A stretch of DNA of 64,000 nucleotides, taken from contig CM061921.1 of the NCBI GenBank assembly GCA_031002005.1, forward strand, positions 177,080,935 through 177,144,934, in the 5' to 3' direction. Of the stretch, positions 54,722 to 64,000 are shown in pieces. This DNA is from Vandiemenella viatica (Eukaryota; Arthropoda; Insecta; Orthoptera; Morabidae). Position 1 is the first letter of the stretch; each line of letters starts with the position of its first letter. Under the pieces are notes generated by a model. That model was given only the letters and a program-made list of their open reading frames with translations. It was not told where the DNA came from and ran no database searches. The position numbers were made by a program, and so were the translations under genes.

Positions 54722-55221
54722 TGTGACATTTATGCCTGGCGTTTTGTACAGTAGTTTAATTTGTTCTCTTCCTCTTTGCTCAACAAATAATTAAATTTGT
54801 ATATTATGTATTTAATACTGTTCTAATTATGATTAACACAAATAATTGTAAATAGATGTAAATAGAGTTCCACAGTTTGTAACATGTGTAGTAACCGGGG
54901 TAGCATAGTATTTGTTTTAAGTAATAATCTTTGACCCTGACAAGCACAGCTGTGGGGCGGGGATTGTTGACTTTGGCGCCTATTTTTACATAGCGCAGGA
55001 TGAGGCAGTCTGCCTCGACGACCCGTGCCGAGAGGAGGCAGCTGTACGATACGAGAGAATGTATCGAAATGTAATAGTATTGTCATTAAAAAAAACCAAT
55101 AATATCTCAAGCGGAATATATTTTGATATAATATTTCTAATTTCTGAGCTGACGTCTAGCAAGTGTACAAAGGAGGAGAATGTGTGCCGACCTCTAAATT
55201 ACACGCCGAAAGCAGCTCGCA
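54722..55221 (+). mobile_element. 5' LTR of a plus-strand Ty3/gypsy element
   Basis: It runs from TGTGACATTT to CAGCTCGCA and is followed two bases later by TGGCGACCCTACTTC (55224-55238), which has the form of a tRNA primer-binding site. No second LTR copy is in the window to confirm the borders. Confidence 0.5.
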
Positions 55222-55239
55222 TATGGCGACCCTACTTCA

Positions 55240-56040
55240 GGATAATGGGTGGTAATTACGTGATAATCTATCATCTTAAACGACTGAAATCTTCTGACGC
55301 AGCATAGCAGTGCATGGCAGAGCAACAGCTACAGGTTTTTTTCAGACGCAGTGGGCAAGTTGAAATCCAATTATTCTTTGCAGTTCTACAGTCAACAATA
55401 CAAAAAGAAGAAATAATGTTTACTTTGGACAAATCATTGATCAGTAATTGGCAGAACTGGAACTAGAACAATAGATAGGAAAAATCTGTTTGGAACAGCA
55501 ATAAACTTTGTTTTAATTGTTGAAGACTTTAAATTTGGTGAAAGAATTTGAAATTGTAATTCAAAATTATAACGAAAGTTAATATAAATTTTTTCAAAAG
55601 TGTAAAGAAGTAATTAAATAGTAAATCCATGTTCTGTTGCAAACTGCAGTAGCTTGATTAATATAGATTTAGGAATCTGTGGAACTCTTAAGTTAATTCC
55701 AAATATAAGAAAATTATTCAACATCAAAAGGGGGGAGAAATTATTCTCTTTTAGTTAAGTGTATAAATTATTGAATATGTGGATGCCAGTTTTGCTTTAT
55801 TTTAGCGCCCTACCAAGTGGAATTTTATGTAATGCATTTCTGCATGCATTCCAGAAACTACAAAATTTATTGTAAGCAAATGTGGTTCTGGTTTCTAAGT
55901 CTACCGTGAGAATTATCAGCGTTTTTGGGGGGCATTGTACTATTGTTGTGTTGATGCTAACCTTGAAAAAGCAACTGTTTCATTGCGGTCTGTTTGATCC
56001 CGAATAATACAATTATTTGCAGAGGTCCTGGAATTTATTT
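55240..56040. other. Untranslated leader of the plus-strand gypsy element
   Basis: No ORF of note lies between the putative primer-binding site and the Gag-like frame. A GGGGGGAG run lies at 55731. Confidence 0.4.
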
Positions 56041-56051
56041 TGCCTTTCACT

Positions 56052-57294
56052 ATGGATAATAAGTGCCAACCGTTATTAATAATGAATGCTGGAAATAGTT
56101 TGGGGGAAGATCAAATTAACATTTCGGGTTGGCAAACTGATAGTACTGGGGTTGTCATTGTCAATGTTAATGATGTAAATAGTGGAAAGACAGTAGTAAT
56201 GATTGTCATATTCAAACTGAATTTAGTAGTAGTCTGAATGGGAATGCGGAAGTAAAACTGGTTGCTGAATATTTTGCAGATAGAGTAGCCTTAGTGATAA
56301 AACTGAAGATAATGGATTAGATAGTGAAAATTATAGTGAGGAGAGGCAAAATTCAGGACAAAATGTGTTCTTGCCGGAGCCGCATCAAACAGATTGGGGT
56401 CGAGATAGGAACATAGATTTCCAACAAACGATGTCTTTCTTGATGCTAATACAGGAAGAAACGAAAAAAAAATCAAATCAAGAAATAAAACACGATTTTG
56501 GAGGAATGAAGAAGGAAATTAAGGAAATATTATCAAAACAAGAAAAATCAAGTCTAGAATTGAAAGAAGACATCAATAAGATTCAGGAAGAAATGAAAAA
56601 AGAATAAAACAAGATATCAAAGTAATTGATGAAAAAATTACGCAGAGTGAATGAAAACAGAAAGGGTGCTGCAAGTCACGCAGGGGGAAATAAGGAATAC
56701 ACAAAAAAATTAAAAGCAAGAGGTAGGGGAGGAATTAAACAATTTTAAAGAAAAGGTGAGAGAAGATGTTTCTAATTTTGTGGAACAGCGTGTGGATGAA
56801 TTGAAAGGAAAATTGTAGAAGAAATAGAAGTCTCTCTAAATTTGAAACTGAAGCTCCAGGAAAACCAGGAAGAATTCCAGAAGCATATAAAAGAAGAGGT
56901 GGAGAACCGATCGAAAAAAAAAAAAAATAATAAGCTAGTCAACGGGTTGTCGCAAGAAGTTGGCGATGCTAGTAAAATTGTTAGCAACATGGAGGAGTTT
57001 TTGTAGGAAGTGGAACCACGACCTAACGCGGTTGTTAGTGATTTCTGCGAAGTAATGAGAAGAGATTTATGTTATTTAGATCAGCATGTAGGAGAGGTTG
57101 AACAAATAGAAATATTATTGCAGAAATTACAAAGACAGATCCAAGATAAACCGATTATCAGTCAGTGGGACAAAACTGATGAATTTTTGGATGTTCTCGA
57201 AAACATAGATCGATGCAATGAAGTGAATGAAAATAATTTTGAAAATCAGCGAGAAGCTAGTTATGGAAATGATAAGCATGGTGACCGGCCCTGA
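56052..57294 (+). pseudogene. Gypsy gag, coiled-coil part
   Basis: Frames at 56052-56236, 56365-56607 and 57010-57294 encode acidic, lysine/glutamate-rich helical sequence (KQEKSSLELKEDINKIQEEM) and CEVMRRDLCYLDQHVGEVEQ. The coiled-coil character fits the N-terminal Gag of some arthropod gypsy elements. Stops separate the frames. A probable solo LTR follows at 57293. Confidence 0.45.
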
Positions 57295-57720
57295 AGTGAA
57301 CTACACTTAATGGTCCCTTGAGGTTTATTACTCTGTACACAAAACAACTGGTAAACCATAAACAAATGTGGGTACAGTTATCAGATGACCGTCGAGAATT
57401 TTAGCCTGGTCCTGATCCGGGGTAGAGAGACGGCTTCTACTTCTCGCGAACTTCCGGTGGTCTTCTGTAGTTGACGCTGGTTCCGCGGTCAGGCCGGAAC
57501 TGCCGGTGGAGCTGTCGGCTACGCTTATATAGGCGGCCTGGCGCAGGAATTCCGTTGTGTGGTAGTACGGCGACCTCTGTAAGAAAAGGTCCCACTTAGC
57601 CTCTAGATGATTCTATTTATTTTCCTGGTTTGTTTTGATGCCTCTGCGCCTGTTTGGAGTCGTATATGTATCCCGGCGTGCAGGCGCGTTGTGTGTGAGG
57701 TCTGCCTGGCAGGGGCCTTT
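57293..57720 (-). mobile_element. Probable solo LTR inside gag
   Basis: On the minus strand there is a TATATAAGCG promoter-type box (about 57535), GC-rich leader, and a GTAATAAACC poly(A)-signal region (about 57330) before the end GTTCACTTCA. This is the layout of an LTR. Gag-like sequence continues on both sides. The left start and a target duplication were not determined. Confidence 0.45.
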
Positions 57721-57724
57721 ACTG

Positions 57725-58514
57725 GCAGACTGAACAGGCCCTATGAAAACAGATCAAACAATTGGCTACAGAGAGGACACAATGGATACGGGAGAGGAGG
57801 TATGCAGATGAATCAGCGAGGCAGAGGAAACGCACAGCGATTTTATTATAATTACAATAACAATGGTGACAGGCGGAATAACGTGCCGAGCGAGCTATGT
57901 TCTTGAAAAGTAAAGGTGATGAGCGAAACAATGATGAGAGTAGGGCGGAAAACTTGAATCCGCAACTGGAATGGTCCTAACAGGGGCGGAAGGAATTGCC
58001 GGACCAATCAGTGCGTTTAGAATGAGAATGATGAGCAAGGATTCCAGTTACCAAAGCAAGCAGTCAAGTAAAGAAGAATATTTCGAGTGGTGGAAATGTT
58101 TACACTTAATGAACGATAGCAAATATGGGACTATTCTACGAGGTCGTAGCAAATAGTGACAGCAGATGGAAGAGCGAAGAAATATTTGAGTTGGCCAGAA
58201 TCAATATATATGATAACAGTTATTTAACAGCGATTTCTCACGCATTGTATGAGCATATAACCGACAGGCGAAAGATAACTCAAATGCCAGTTAATTATGT
58301 ACAGATTATGAGAGCCACAGGAGAGCTAAGTAGAAGATTGAAGAGACAAATTTGGCTGGAATTAGAGGTAAACGGTATCCGAATAGAACACCGTTGCATT
58401 GTAATACCAGGCTTAAACGTAAATTGTATACTAGAAATGGATTTATTGATGAAGTACCGTGTTCTTATCGATTGTGGAAAGGGAGAGATAATGTTTTTGG
58501 ACAATGGGACATAA
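57725..58514 (+). pseudogene. Gypsy gag basic region and protease
   Basis: RLNRPYENRSNNWLQRGHNG followed by GRGGMQMNQRGRGN (57727-57835) is an Arg/Gly/Asn-rich nucleic-acid-binding stretch. The later frame (58125-58514) reads MPVNYVQIMRATGELSRRLKRQIWLELEVNG, CIVIPGLNVNCILEMDLLMKYR and IDCGKGEIMF, the C-terminal half of a gypsy aspartic protease. The DTGA-type active site itself is degraded. Confidence 0.6.
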
Positions 58515-58589
58515 CATGTTGTAAAATTTGAGAAAGAAGTGGTGAATGGTTTGGGAATTTTAGGAAACGTGAAATTATAAATGATGCAT

Positions 58590-60110
58590 CAGTTTTTTAA
58601 ATGTACGGATATATTTGAAGATGATGATCGTTCATCAGGTGAAGAAACTATAAGAAATAAGGTTAATGAAATTGAGAATATTGCTTGAGAGCAGAAGAAA
58701 CAATTGTTGGATATTTTAGAAACAAATGTCAACAATATTCTCAGATCGTCCAGGTATTGTAGAAAACTTTGAATGTACAAGGAAAATAAAACCACATGTC
58801 CCGTTTTTTGTAAAAACATATCCGGTACGTTTAGCAAATAAAAACGCTGTTGAACAGGAGATAAGTTAAAAGCTACAATTGGGCATCATCGAACGGAGCG
58901 ATAGCTCGTAAAATAATCCGCTTACTGTCGTCGGGAAAAAGGATGGCACCGTGAGGCTAGTATTGGATGCAAGGACTTTGTACAGAATTGTAGAAAAGGA
59001 AACTAATAGACCAGAAAAATTGGAAGAAATGTTGCCGAAATTTCATGGCGTTGAATATGACAAGTCTGGATCTGACTGCTGGCTACTTGCTAATTCCGCT
59101 GGTGAAAGAATCACGAAAATACACTGCTTTTCTATATGGGGGCACGTCTTACCAATGTAGTGTTGACCCATTTGGTTTTAATATATCAGTTTCAGTATTG
59201 ATACGTGCACTGGACCAAGTTCTCGGTGAAGATCTGTTAAATAAATTATCAATTTATGTGGACGATATTTTGATAAGCTCAAATAACTGGGAGGACCATT
59301 GTAACACATTGGAAGAAGTTTTGCAGGCTTTTAGAAGAGGGGTCATGAACTTGAAATTGTCGAAATACATATTTGTGAAAAGAGAAATAAAATTTTTAGG
59401 ACACAGTAACTACAACAGTGGTAGTACTGGATACTGAAAAGTTAGAAGCAATAGCAAAATATCCCATACCAAAGAACAAAAATTAATTAAAATTATTTTT
59501 TTGGATTATGTGGCTTCTATTCGAAAATTTCTTGCTTATCAATCTTTTAACCCTGCAGTAGTCGCACTCTGAAAAGTTCCATTAGAAATGGCTTGAGTCT
59601 ACTACATATGTAATCCACGCGACCAATGCAGGGTTAATAATCCCCATTTAAATAAGCCGAGAAAGAAAAATGCAACGTGGATATGGACTACGGAATGCCA
59701 TCAAGCATTTGAAAAATTAAAACAAGAATTGAACAATCCTGAAATATTATACCATCCGAATCTAGATTTGCCCTTCTGTATGGAAACGAACAGCTCCAAT
59801 AATGGATAGGGAGTGCATTTATTTCAAATTGAAAATGTTGGAGGACAAGAAGAATGATAGCATTCGGTAATCGATTGCTAAATATACATGAAAGGTCATG
59901 TGGAATTCCGAGAAAAGTATCCTTAAACATTGTATGGGGATTCCAAAATTTTAAATATTATTTGTGGAGGCACAAAACAATTGTTTTCACCGACCATAAA
60001 GCTTTGAATTGTTTACAAGAGTGCAAGTTATTGCATGGACGACTAACTAGTTGTTACAACAGTTTGAGTATATTAAAAGGTCCGACAACAAAGTAGCGGA
60101 TGCTTAGTCA
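58590..60110 (+). pseudogene. Gypsy reverse transcriptase and RNase H
   Basis: Blocks in order: KPHVPFFVKTYPVR, ERSDSS..NPLTVVGKKDGTVRLVLDARTL (about 58890-58980), SDL-TAGYLLIPLVKESRKYTAF (about 59065), SVDPFGFNISVSVLIRALD (about 59165), IYVDDILISSNNWEDHCNTL (catalytic YVDD, about 59250), LSKYIFVKREIKFLGH, WTTECHQAFEKLKQELNNP (about 59690) and the RNase H part with IVFTDHKALNCLQ (about 59985). Frame changes and stops are frequent. It is cut off shortly after RNase H by an LTR at 60176; its integrase is absent. Confidence 0.75.
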
Positions 60111-60175
60111 AGGTTTCATGTAGGTCAAGGCATGGTAAATGATACAGACAGCTCTGACAAAATATTTAAAATAAG

Positions 60176-60479
60176 TTGTCACGTTGTAAACCACGATCAG
60201 GGTCCTTGTGCGTAGCGGGGTCGTTTATGAACACACTTACTTTAACGCAACGAAGCTTTATTAAATAGTTCGTACAGTACAGGAGCACGGAGCGAACTGA
60301 CTCCTGCTAGAAGGGAGTATCGCTTATATAGTAATGAAGAACGGTCTAGAACATTAATACTAGTTACAACAAGAACAGTTTATGTAAAGTTAAGAAATTA
60401 AAATTTTACGGGACTTGTTGGATTCAAACCCACGACTTTTAGTCCCACAGTCTCTTAACGTAACCACTACACTACAACA
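60176..60479 (-). mobile_element. LTR of a second minus-strand gypsy element
   Basis: It runs from TGTCACGTTG to CTACACTACAACA, with TGT...ACA ends. On the minus strand a purine-rich GAAGAAGGAAAGA precedes it (polypurine-tract-like), and the pol C terminus lies upstream. TATATAAGCG at about 60330 (minus) is a TATA-like box. Confidence 0.55.
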
Positions 60480-60485
60480 GTCTTT
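60421..60485 (-). other. tRNA-like sequence at the start of the LTR
   Basis: On the minus strand TAGTGTAGTGGTTACG (A-box like) is followed after 35 bases by GTGGGTTTGAATCCAAC (B box with T-arm). An intact acceptor stem is not evident. It occupies the first 65 bases of the LTR in transcriptional sense. Confidence 0.5.
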
Positions 60486-60553
60486 CCTTCTTCACGGCCT
60501 GATCCTCTTGATTTGCGATATTGCCCCCTCCTTAAGGGAAGAGCGTCCCGATG

Positions 60554-61760
60554 TTACTTTACACTGGTCATGGAGCGAGTCGTAGGTCCCGCGTACCGTG
60601 ATTCATGATGGGCCGTGACGGTCCTAGTCGTCGACATCTTCGAGCCCGGACGAGACCCACAGCTTTTGGGGCCCTTTGGTTTATTGAAAAATGCTGGGTC
60701 TTTTGGTTTACTCTTGTTCGATGGGTCCATATAAGGCTTCAGTCTAAGCACATGAACTGTGTCTCTCACCTTTGAGCGTGGATCGAAATCCTCGACTTCA
60801 TAAGTGACATCAGAGAACATTCGTACGATCCTGTATGGTCCAAAGTAACGTTTTGAGGAGCTTCTCGTACAAGCCAACCTTACGGACGGGAGTAAATATT
60901 CAGACGAGTTCGCCGGGTTGGTACGAAACAGAACGGTGACTTGCATCATACATTCGGCGGTCATTCTCTTGATCCTGCAGTGTGTGGAGCTGAGCTAACT
61001 GCCAACATTACTCAGCTCTTGTTAATAATTATGCGATGTAATCGTCGTCCACGTCATTAGGATGGAACGGGAACACAGTGTCCATGGTCATTGTTGCTTT
61101 ACATCCATACACCAGGAAGAATGGCGTAAATCCGGTTGTGTCTTGTTTGGCAGTATTGTAGGCAAAGGTCACAAAAGGCAGAACCTCATCCCAGTTGGTT
61201 TGCTCGACACTCATGTACATGGAGAGCATGTCAGCCAGTGTTTTGTTGAATCGTTCTGAAGTCCATTATTTTGAGAATGGTAAGCAGTCGTCATTTGATG
61301 TGTAATGTTACATCGATGGTTGATCTCGGTCGGAAGTCTCAACTGAAAGACTTTTCCTCGATCCGTCATCACTGAACTTGGGGCCCCATGTTTTAATAAA
61401 ATTTCCTCCACGATAAATTTCGCAACCTCAGATGCTTCAGCTGTTTTCAAAGTTTTTGTAATGGCGTACCGAGACAGATAATCAGTAAAAACAATAATCC
61501 ACTTATTACCACTAGTAGTAGTCGGGAATCGTCCGAGTAAATCAATCCCGACACGCTGGAAAGGCGTTTCTGCAGGCGGAATTGGTATAAGTCGTCCAGG
61601 TGGTTTCTGAGGAACTCTCTTCCTACTCTGGCATCTCGACAGAGCGAAACATAGTGACGAACACTTCTAAATAATCCTGGCCAGAAAAATCACTTCCGGA
61701 TTCTGTTATAAGTCTCATTAAGCCCTAAATGACCCACTGTAGGCGCGTCGTGGAAATGTT
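60554..61760 (-). pseudogene. Gypsy integrase (minus strand)
   Basis: Minus-strand frames read, from upstream: VEEILLKHGAPSSVMTDRGKVF (second catalytic D region), TTAYHSQNNGLQND (E region altered), NWDEVLPFVTFAYNTAKQDTTGFTPFFLVYG, and then the C-terminal module FGPYRIVRMFSDVTYEVEDF, VHVLRLKPYMDP with a tail ending TTRSMTSVK. Frame changes lie near 61210 and 60970. The N-terminal H2C2 zone (61600-61760) is too degraded to read. Confidence 0.75.
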
Positions 61761-62187
61761 GAAGAATTTCTAAGCGCATGTGCTAGGGAATCACTGGAAT
61801 CCATCTCTTTCCAAATGGGTCAAAATTTTTTCTTGTAAAGCACCTCATTTATCATCTTAAATTCTTCATTCACATCCTCTGAGCGATCTAAGGCAAGTTT
61901 AATTTGCTACAATTTCGCGTCCTTCTTTTGTTCCTTAGAGAGATCGTGAAGGGTAGCGATACAGTCATTACACTCTTTATTCTCTTGTTTTTCCTCTACT
62001 GGATTCCTCGAGAGACACTCCTTCCACTTTTGTAGAAAATACTAATGTGGTATTTTTGAAGAAGTAATGCCCACCTGGCAAGTCGTACTGATGTGTCCAT
62101 AAAGCCTGTTAACCAGTAAAGTGAATGGTGATCTGTTAGAACTGTAAATAGTCGTCCAAAGAGATATGGTCGGAGTTTGCAGACAGC

Positions 62188-63201
62188 CTATATGACAACA
62201 AGACATTCACGTTCTGCTGTTGAGTAGTTTCTTTCGGCTTTGTTGAGTGTCCTGGAGGCATAAGCTATTACCTTCTCTTTCCTATCCAGAATCTGTACTA
62301 AGACAGCGCCAATTCCATAACCACTAACGTCTATATGTAGCTCAGTAGGCTCCTTCTCATCATACAGGCCAAGCACAGGGTCGGTCGTCAGAGCCTTTTG
62401 CAAAATGTTGAAAGACTCTTGTTGAGATCTACCCCAGAAAAATTTAGCACTACTTTTTAACAATTCTTGGCGCGGCCTGGCTTTCATACAAAAGTCTTTT
62501 ATAAAATGTCGATAGTAAGAACATAGGTCAAGAAAGCTCTTTACGTCGCTGGTATTCTTAGGGACAGGAAACTCCGTTATAGACCTCACCTTATCTGGAT
62601 CTGGCCGCATACCCTCACCTGACACAAGATGCCCAAGAATTTTTATTTTGTTAGCTCCGAAAAGACACTTTCTTGGGTTAAATTGTAAGCCACTTTGTTT
62701 CAGGCACATAACAATAGCTCTCATTCTTTTCAAGTGTTCATCGAAGGTTTCGGAGAACACTATAACATCGTCTAAATAACAGAGACACATCGTCCACCTC
62801 AGATGAAGTAAAAGATTATCCATTATACGTTCGAATGTTGCTGGCGTATTACACAAACCAAATGGCATTACATTGAATTCGTACAGGCCATCGGGGGTAA
62901 TAATTGCAGTTTTTTCTCTATCGCTTTAGTCTACTTCTATCTGCCAGTATCCTGAGTACAGGTCGATAGCCGAGAAAAACTTAGCTCCCTTTAGACAGTC
63001 CAACGTATCGTCAATTCGTGGAAGAGGGTAAACATCTTTTTTAGTCTCCTTATTGAGTTGTCGGTAATCGACGCAGAACCGCCAGTGGCTGTCCTTCTTT
63101 CTTACGAGCACTACCGGCGATAACCATGGGCTCTGAGACGGCTGAATAATGTCGTCCTTCAGCATCTTTTCTATTTCTTGGTGAATTATTCGGCGCTCCA
63201 C
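62188..63201 (-). pseudogene. Gypsy reverse transcriptase and RNase H (minus strand)
   Basis: From 63201 down: [77 protein letters not shown], then a stop near 62925, then MPFGLCNTPATFERIMDNLL, CYLDDVIVFSETFDEHLKRM (catalytic YLDD), FLDLCSYYRHFIKDF, and the RNase H ELHIDVSGYGIGAVLVQ with YASRTLNKAERNYSTAERECL. The D.S..G.GAVL RNase H site is present. Only a few stops interrupt it, so this element is younger than the plus-strand one. Confidence 0.85.
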
Positions 63202-63222
63202 TGGTGAAACTCGAAACGCTCT

Positions 63223-64000
63223 TTAGCTGATTGGTCGATGGTAGCCAGCATAAATTCGATGTTGTACCTTCAATGGGGTCGACTTGCTCTTCATCTGTGG
63301 ACTGAAACATTCATAGAATTCCTGAAGAACTGCAAGTAGCTTCGCCTGTTGTTCCTTGGTCAGATCTGTCGAGGGTCGGGACTGAATATTTTGTGTCGTT
63401 GCTTCCGTTACAATCACACTTGTGGGTCCTTCGCGAAAGGTTTCCATGACATTTAGCTGCCCTTCAATTAACGTCTCAGCGTATGCTATACACTGGCGCC
63501 TTGGAACAATATGTGGCACCTTGCAGCAGTTGACTACCCACAGTTCACCAATTCTGTTCTCAAATGAGACAGCGGAGGCGCGGATGAACAAATCTTTCTC
63601 CAGTGGTAAATTCCTATTACATTCAACTAGGAGGTCTATACAAGGACTTGGCGTATGACACATGCCAATTACCTTAGAAGCACTGGTGGCAGTAATTACG
63701 ACGTCATCCAGAACACAAACTTTCCAGGCACGGCAAGGACTGTTCCCCTCCTCCTCAACTCTCACATCGTCTAGTAAAATCTTTGAGCGACCACAGACTA
63801 TAATTGCTTGCGAGGTCTTCAGAAAGTCCCAACCAAGAATGACGTCATGACTGCATTCTTGTAACACAATGAAGTCAAAGGGCTGCTCGTGGCCACTTAT
63901 AGAGACACGAATAGTGCACCTACATGTAGGCTATACATGGTTCCCATTAGCCACCCTGAGCAAACCATTTTTGCTGTCGACGAACATAGTCTTCCGCATA
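63223..64000 (-). pseudogene. Gypsy protease and linker (minus strand, runs off the window)
   Basis: The minus strand reads ECSHDVILGWDFLKTSQAIIVCG, the end of a retropepsin (ILG.DFL is its conserved C-terminal part), then a linker with PRRQCIAYAETLIEGQLN and LTKEQQAKLLAVLQEFYECFS before the RT. FVDSKNGLLRVANGNHV lies upstream in another frame at about 63980-63930. The DTG active site lies beyond base 64000 or is lost. Confidence 0.7.

Overview
The window is repeat-dominated arthropod genomic DNA, most likely from an insect. It has spliced-gene architecture, AT-rich spacers, Jockey-, CR1- and RTE-type LINEs, tRNA-derived SINEs, hAT and Tc1/mariner elements, a Penelope-like element and Ty3/gypsy elements. 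There are no bacterial operons. One possible host exon was seen (3317-3404); nearly all else is mobile DNA in various stages of decay. The species cannot be fixed from sequence alone; a polyneopteran insect is a guess.

Layout. 1-3300: two decayed LINE 3' fragments, the second broken by a 215-bp hAT-type MITE with an exact 8-bp target duplication. 3317-3404: candidate first exon on the minus strand. 4340-23600: one minus-strand hAT transposase gene broken into three pieces (4340-4840, 7310-8045, 22592-23600). The first gap holds a CR1-like LINE, itself broken by a MITE. The second gap holds a small hAT-type element (8046-22591), into which a Penelope-like element (8149-22404, 13-bp target duplication, hammerhead-like cores near both tips) inserted. 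Four plus-strand LINE copies (A, B, C, D) then landed in that element. 23658-26562: a cloverleaf-like foldback sequence, an RTE LINE 3' end and an 856-bp Tc1/mariner-type element. 26944-35149: a large inverted duplication whose arms carry a SINE and CACTTGAC-type repeats. It encloses mariner debris, tandem duplications, an unidentified ORF and a 2.2-kb near-perfect palindrome. 35765-36764: exactly 1000 N, a scaffold gap. 36765-52470: LINE E, interrupted by three full-length Jockey-type LINEs (F, G, H; about 4.95 kb each) joined head to tail inside a single 10-bp target duplication. 52672-64000: pieces of at least three Ty3/gypsy elements in opposing orientations plus a probable solo LTR.

The most interesting system is the F-G-H array: complete Jockey-clade elements fused end to end with (GAC)n 3' tails, no poly(A), no duplications between units, and an ORF1 Gag carrying a polyglutamine domain of roughly 90 residues. 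It resembles retrotransposon arrays that build chromosome ends in flies, or end-to-end template jumping. Second is the Penelope-like element, where a CCHC Gag-like ORF lies between a CCAAT/TATA promoter region and a hammerhead-like core.

Most reading frames carry stops or single-base indels, so CDS calls are given as pseudogenes unless noted. Some indels in F/G/H could be base-calling errors. All family names are judged by eye from motifs; no search was run.
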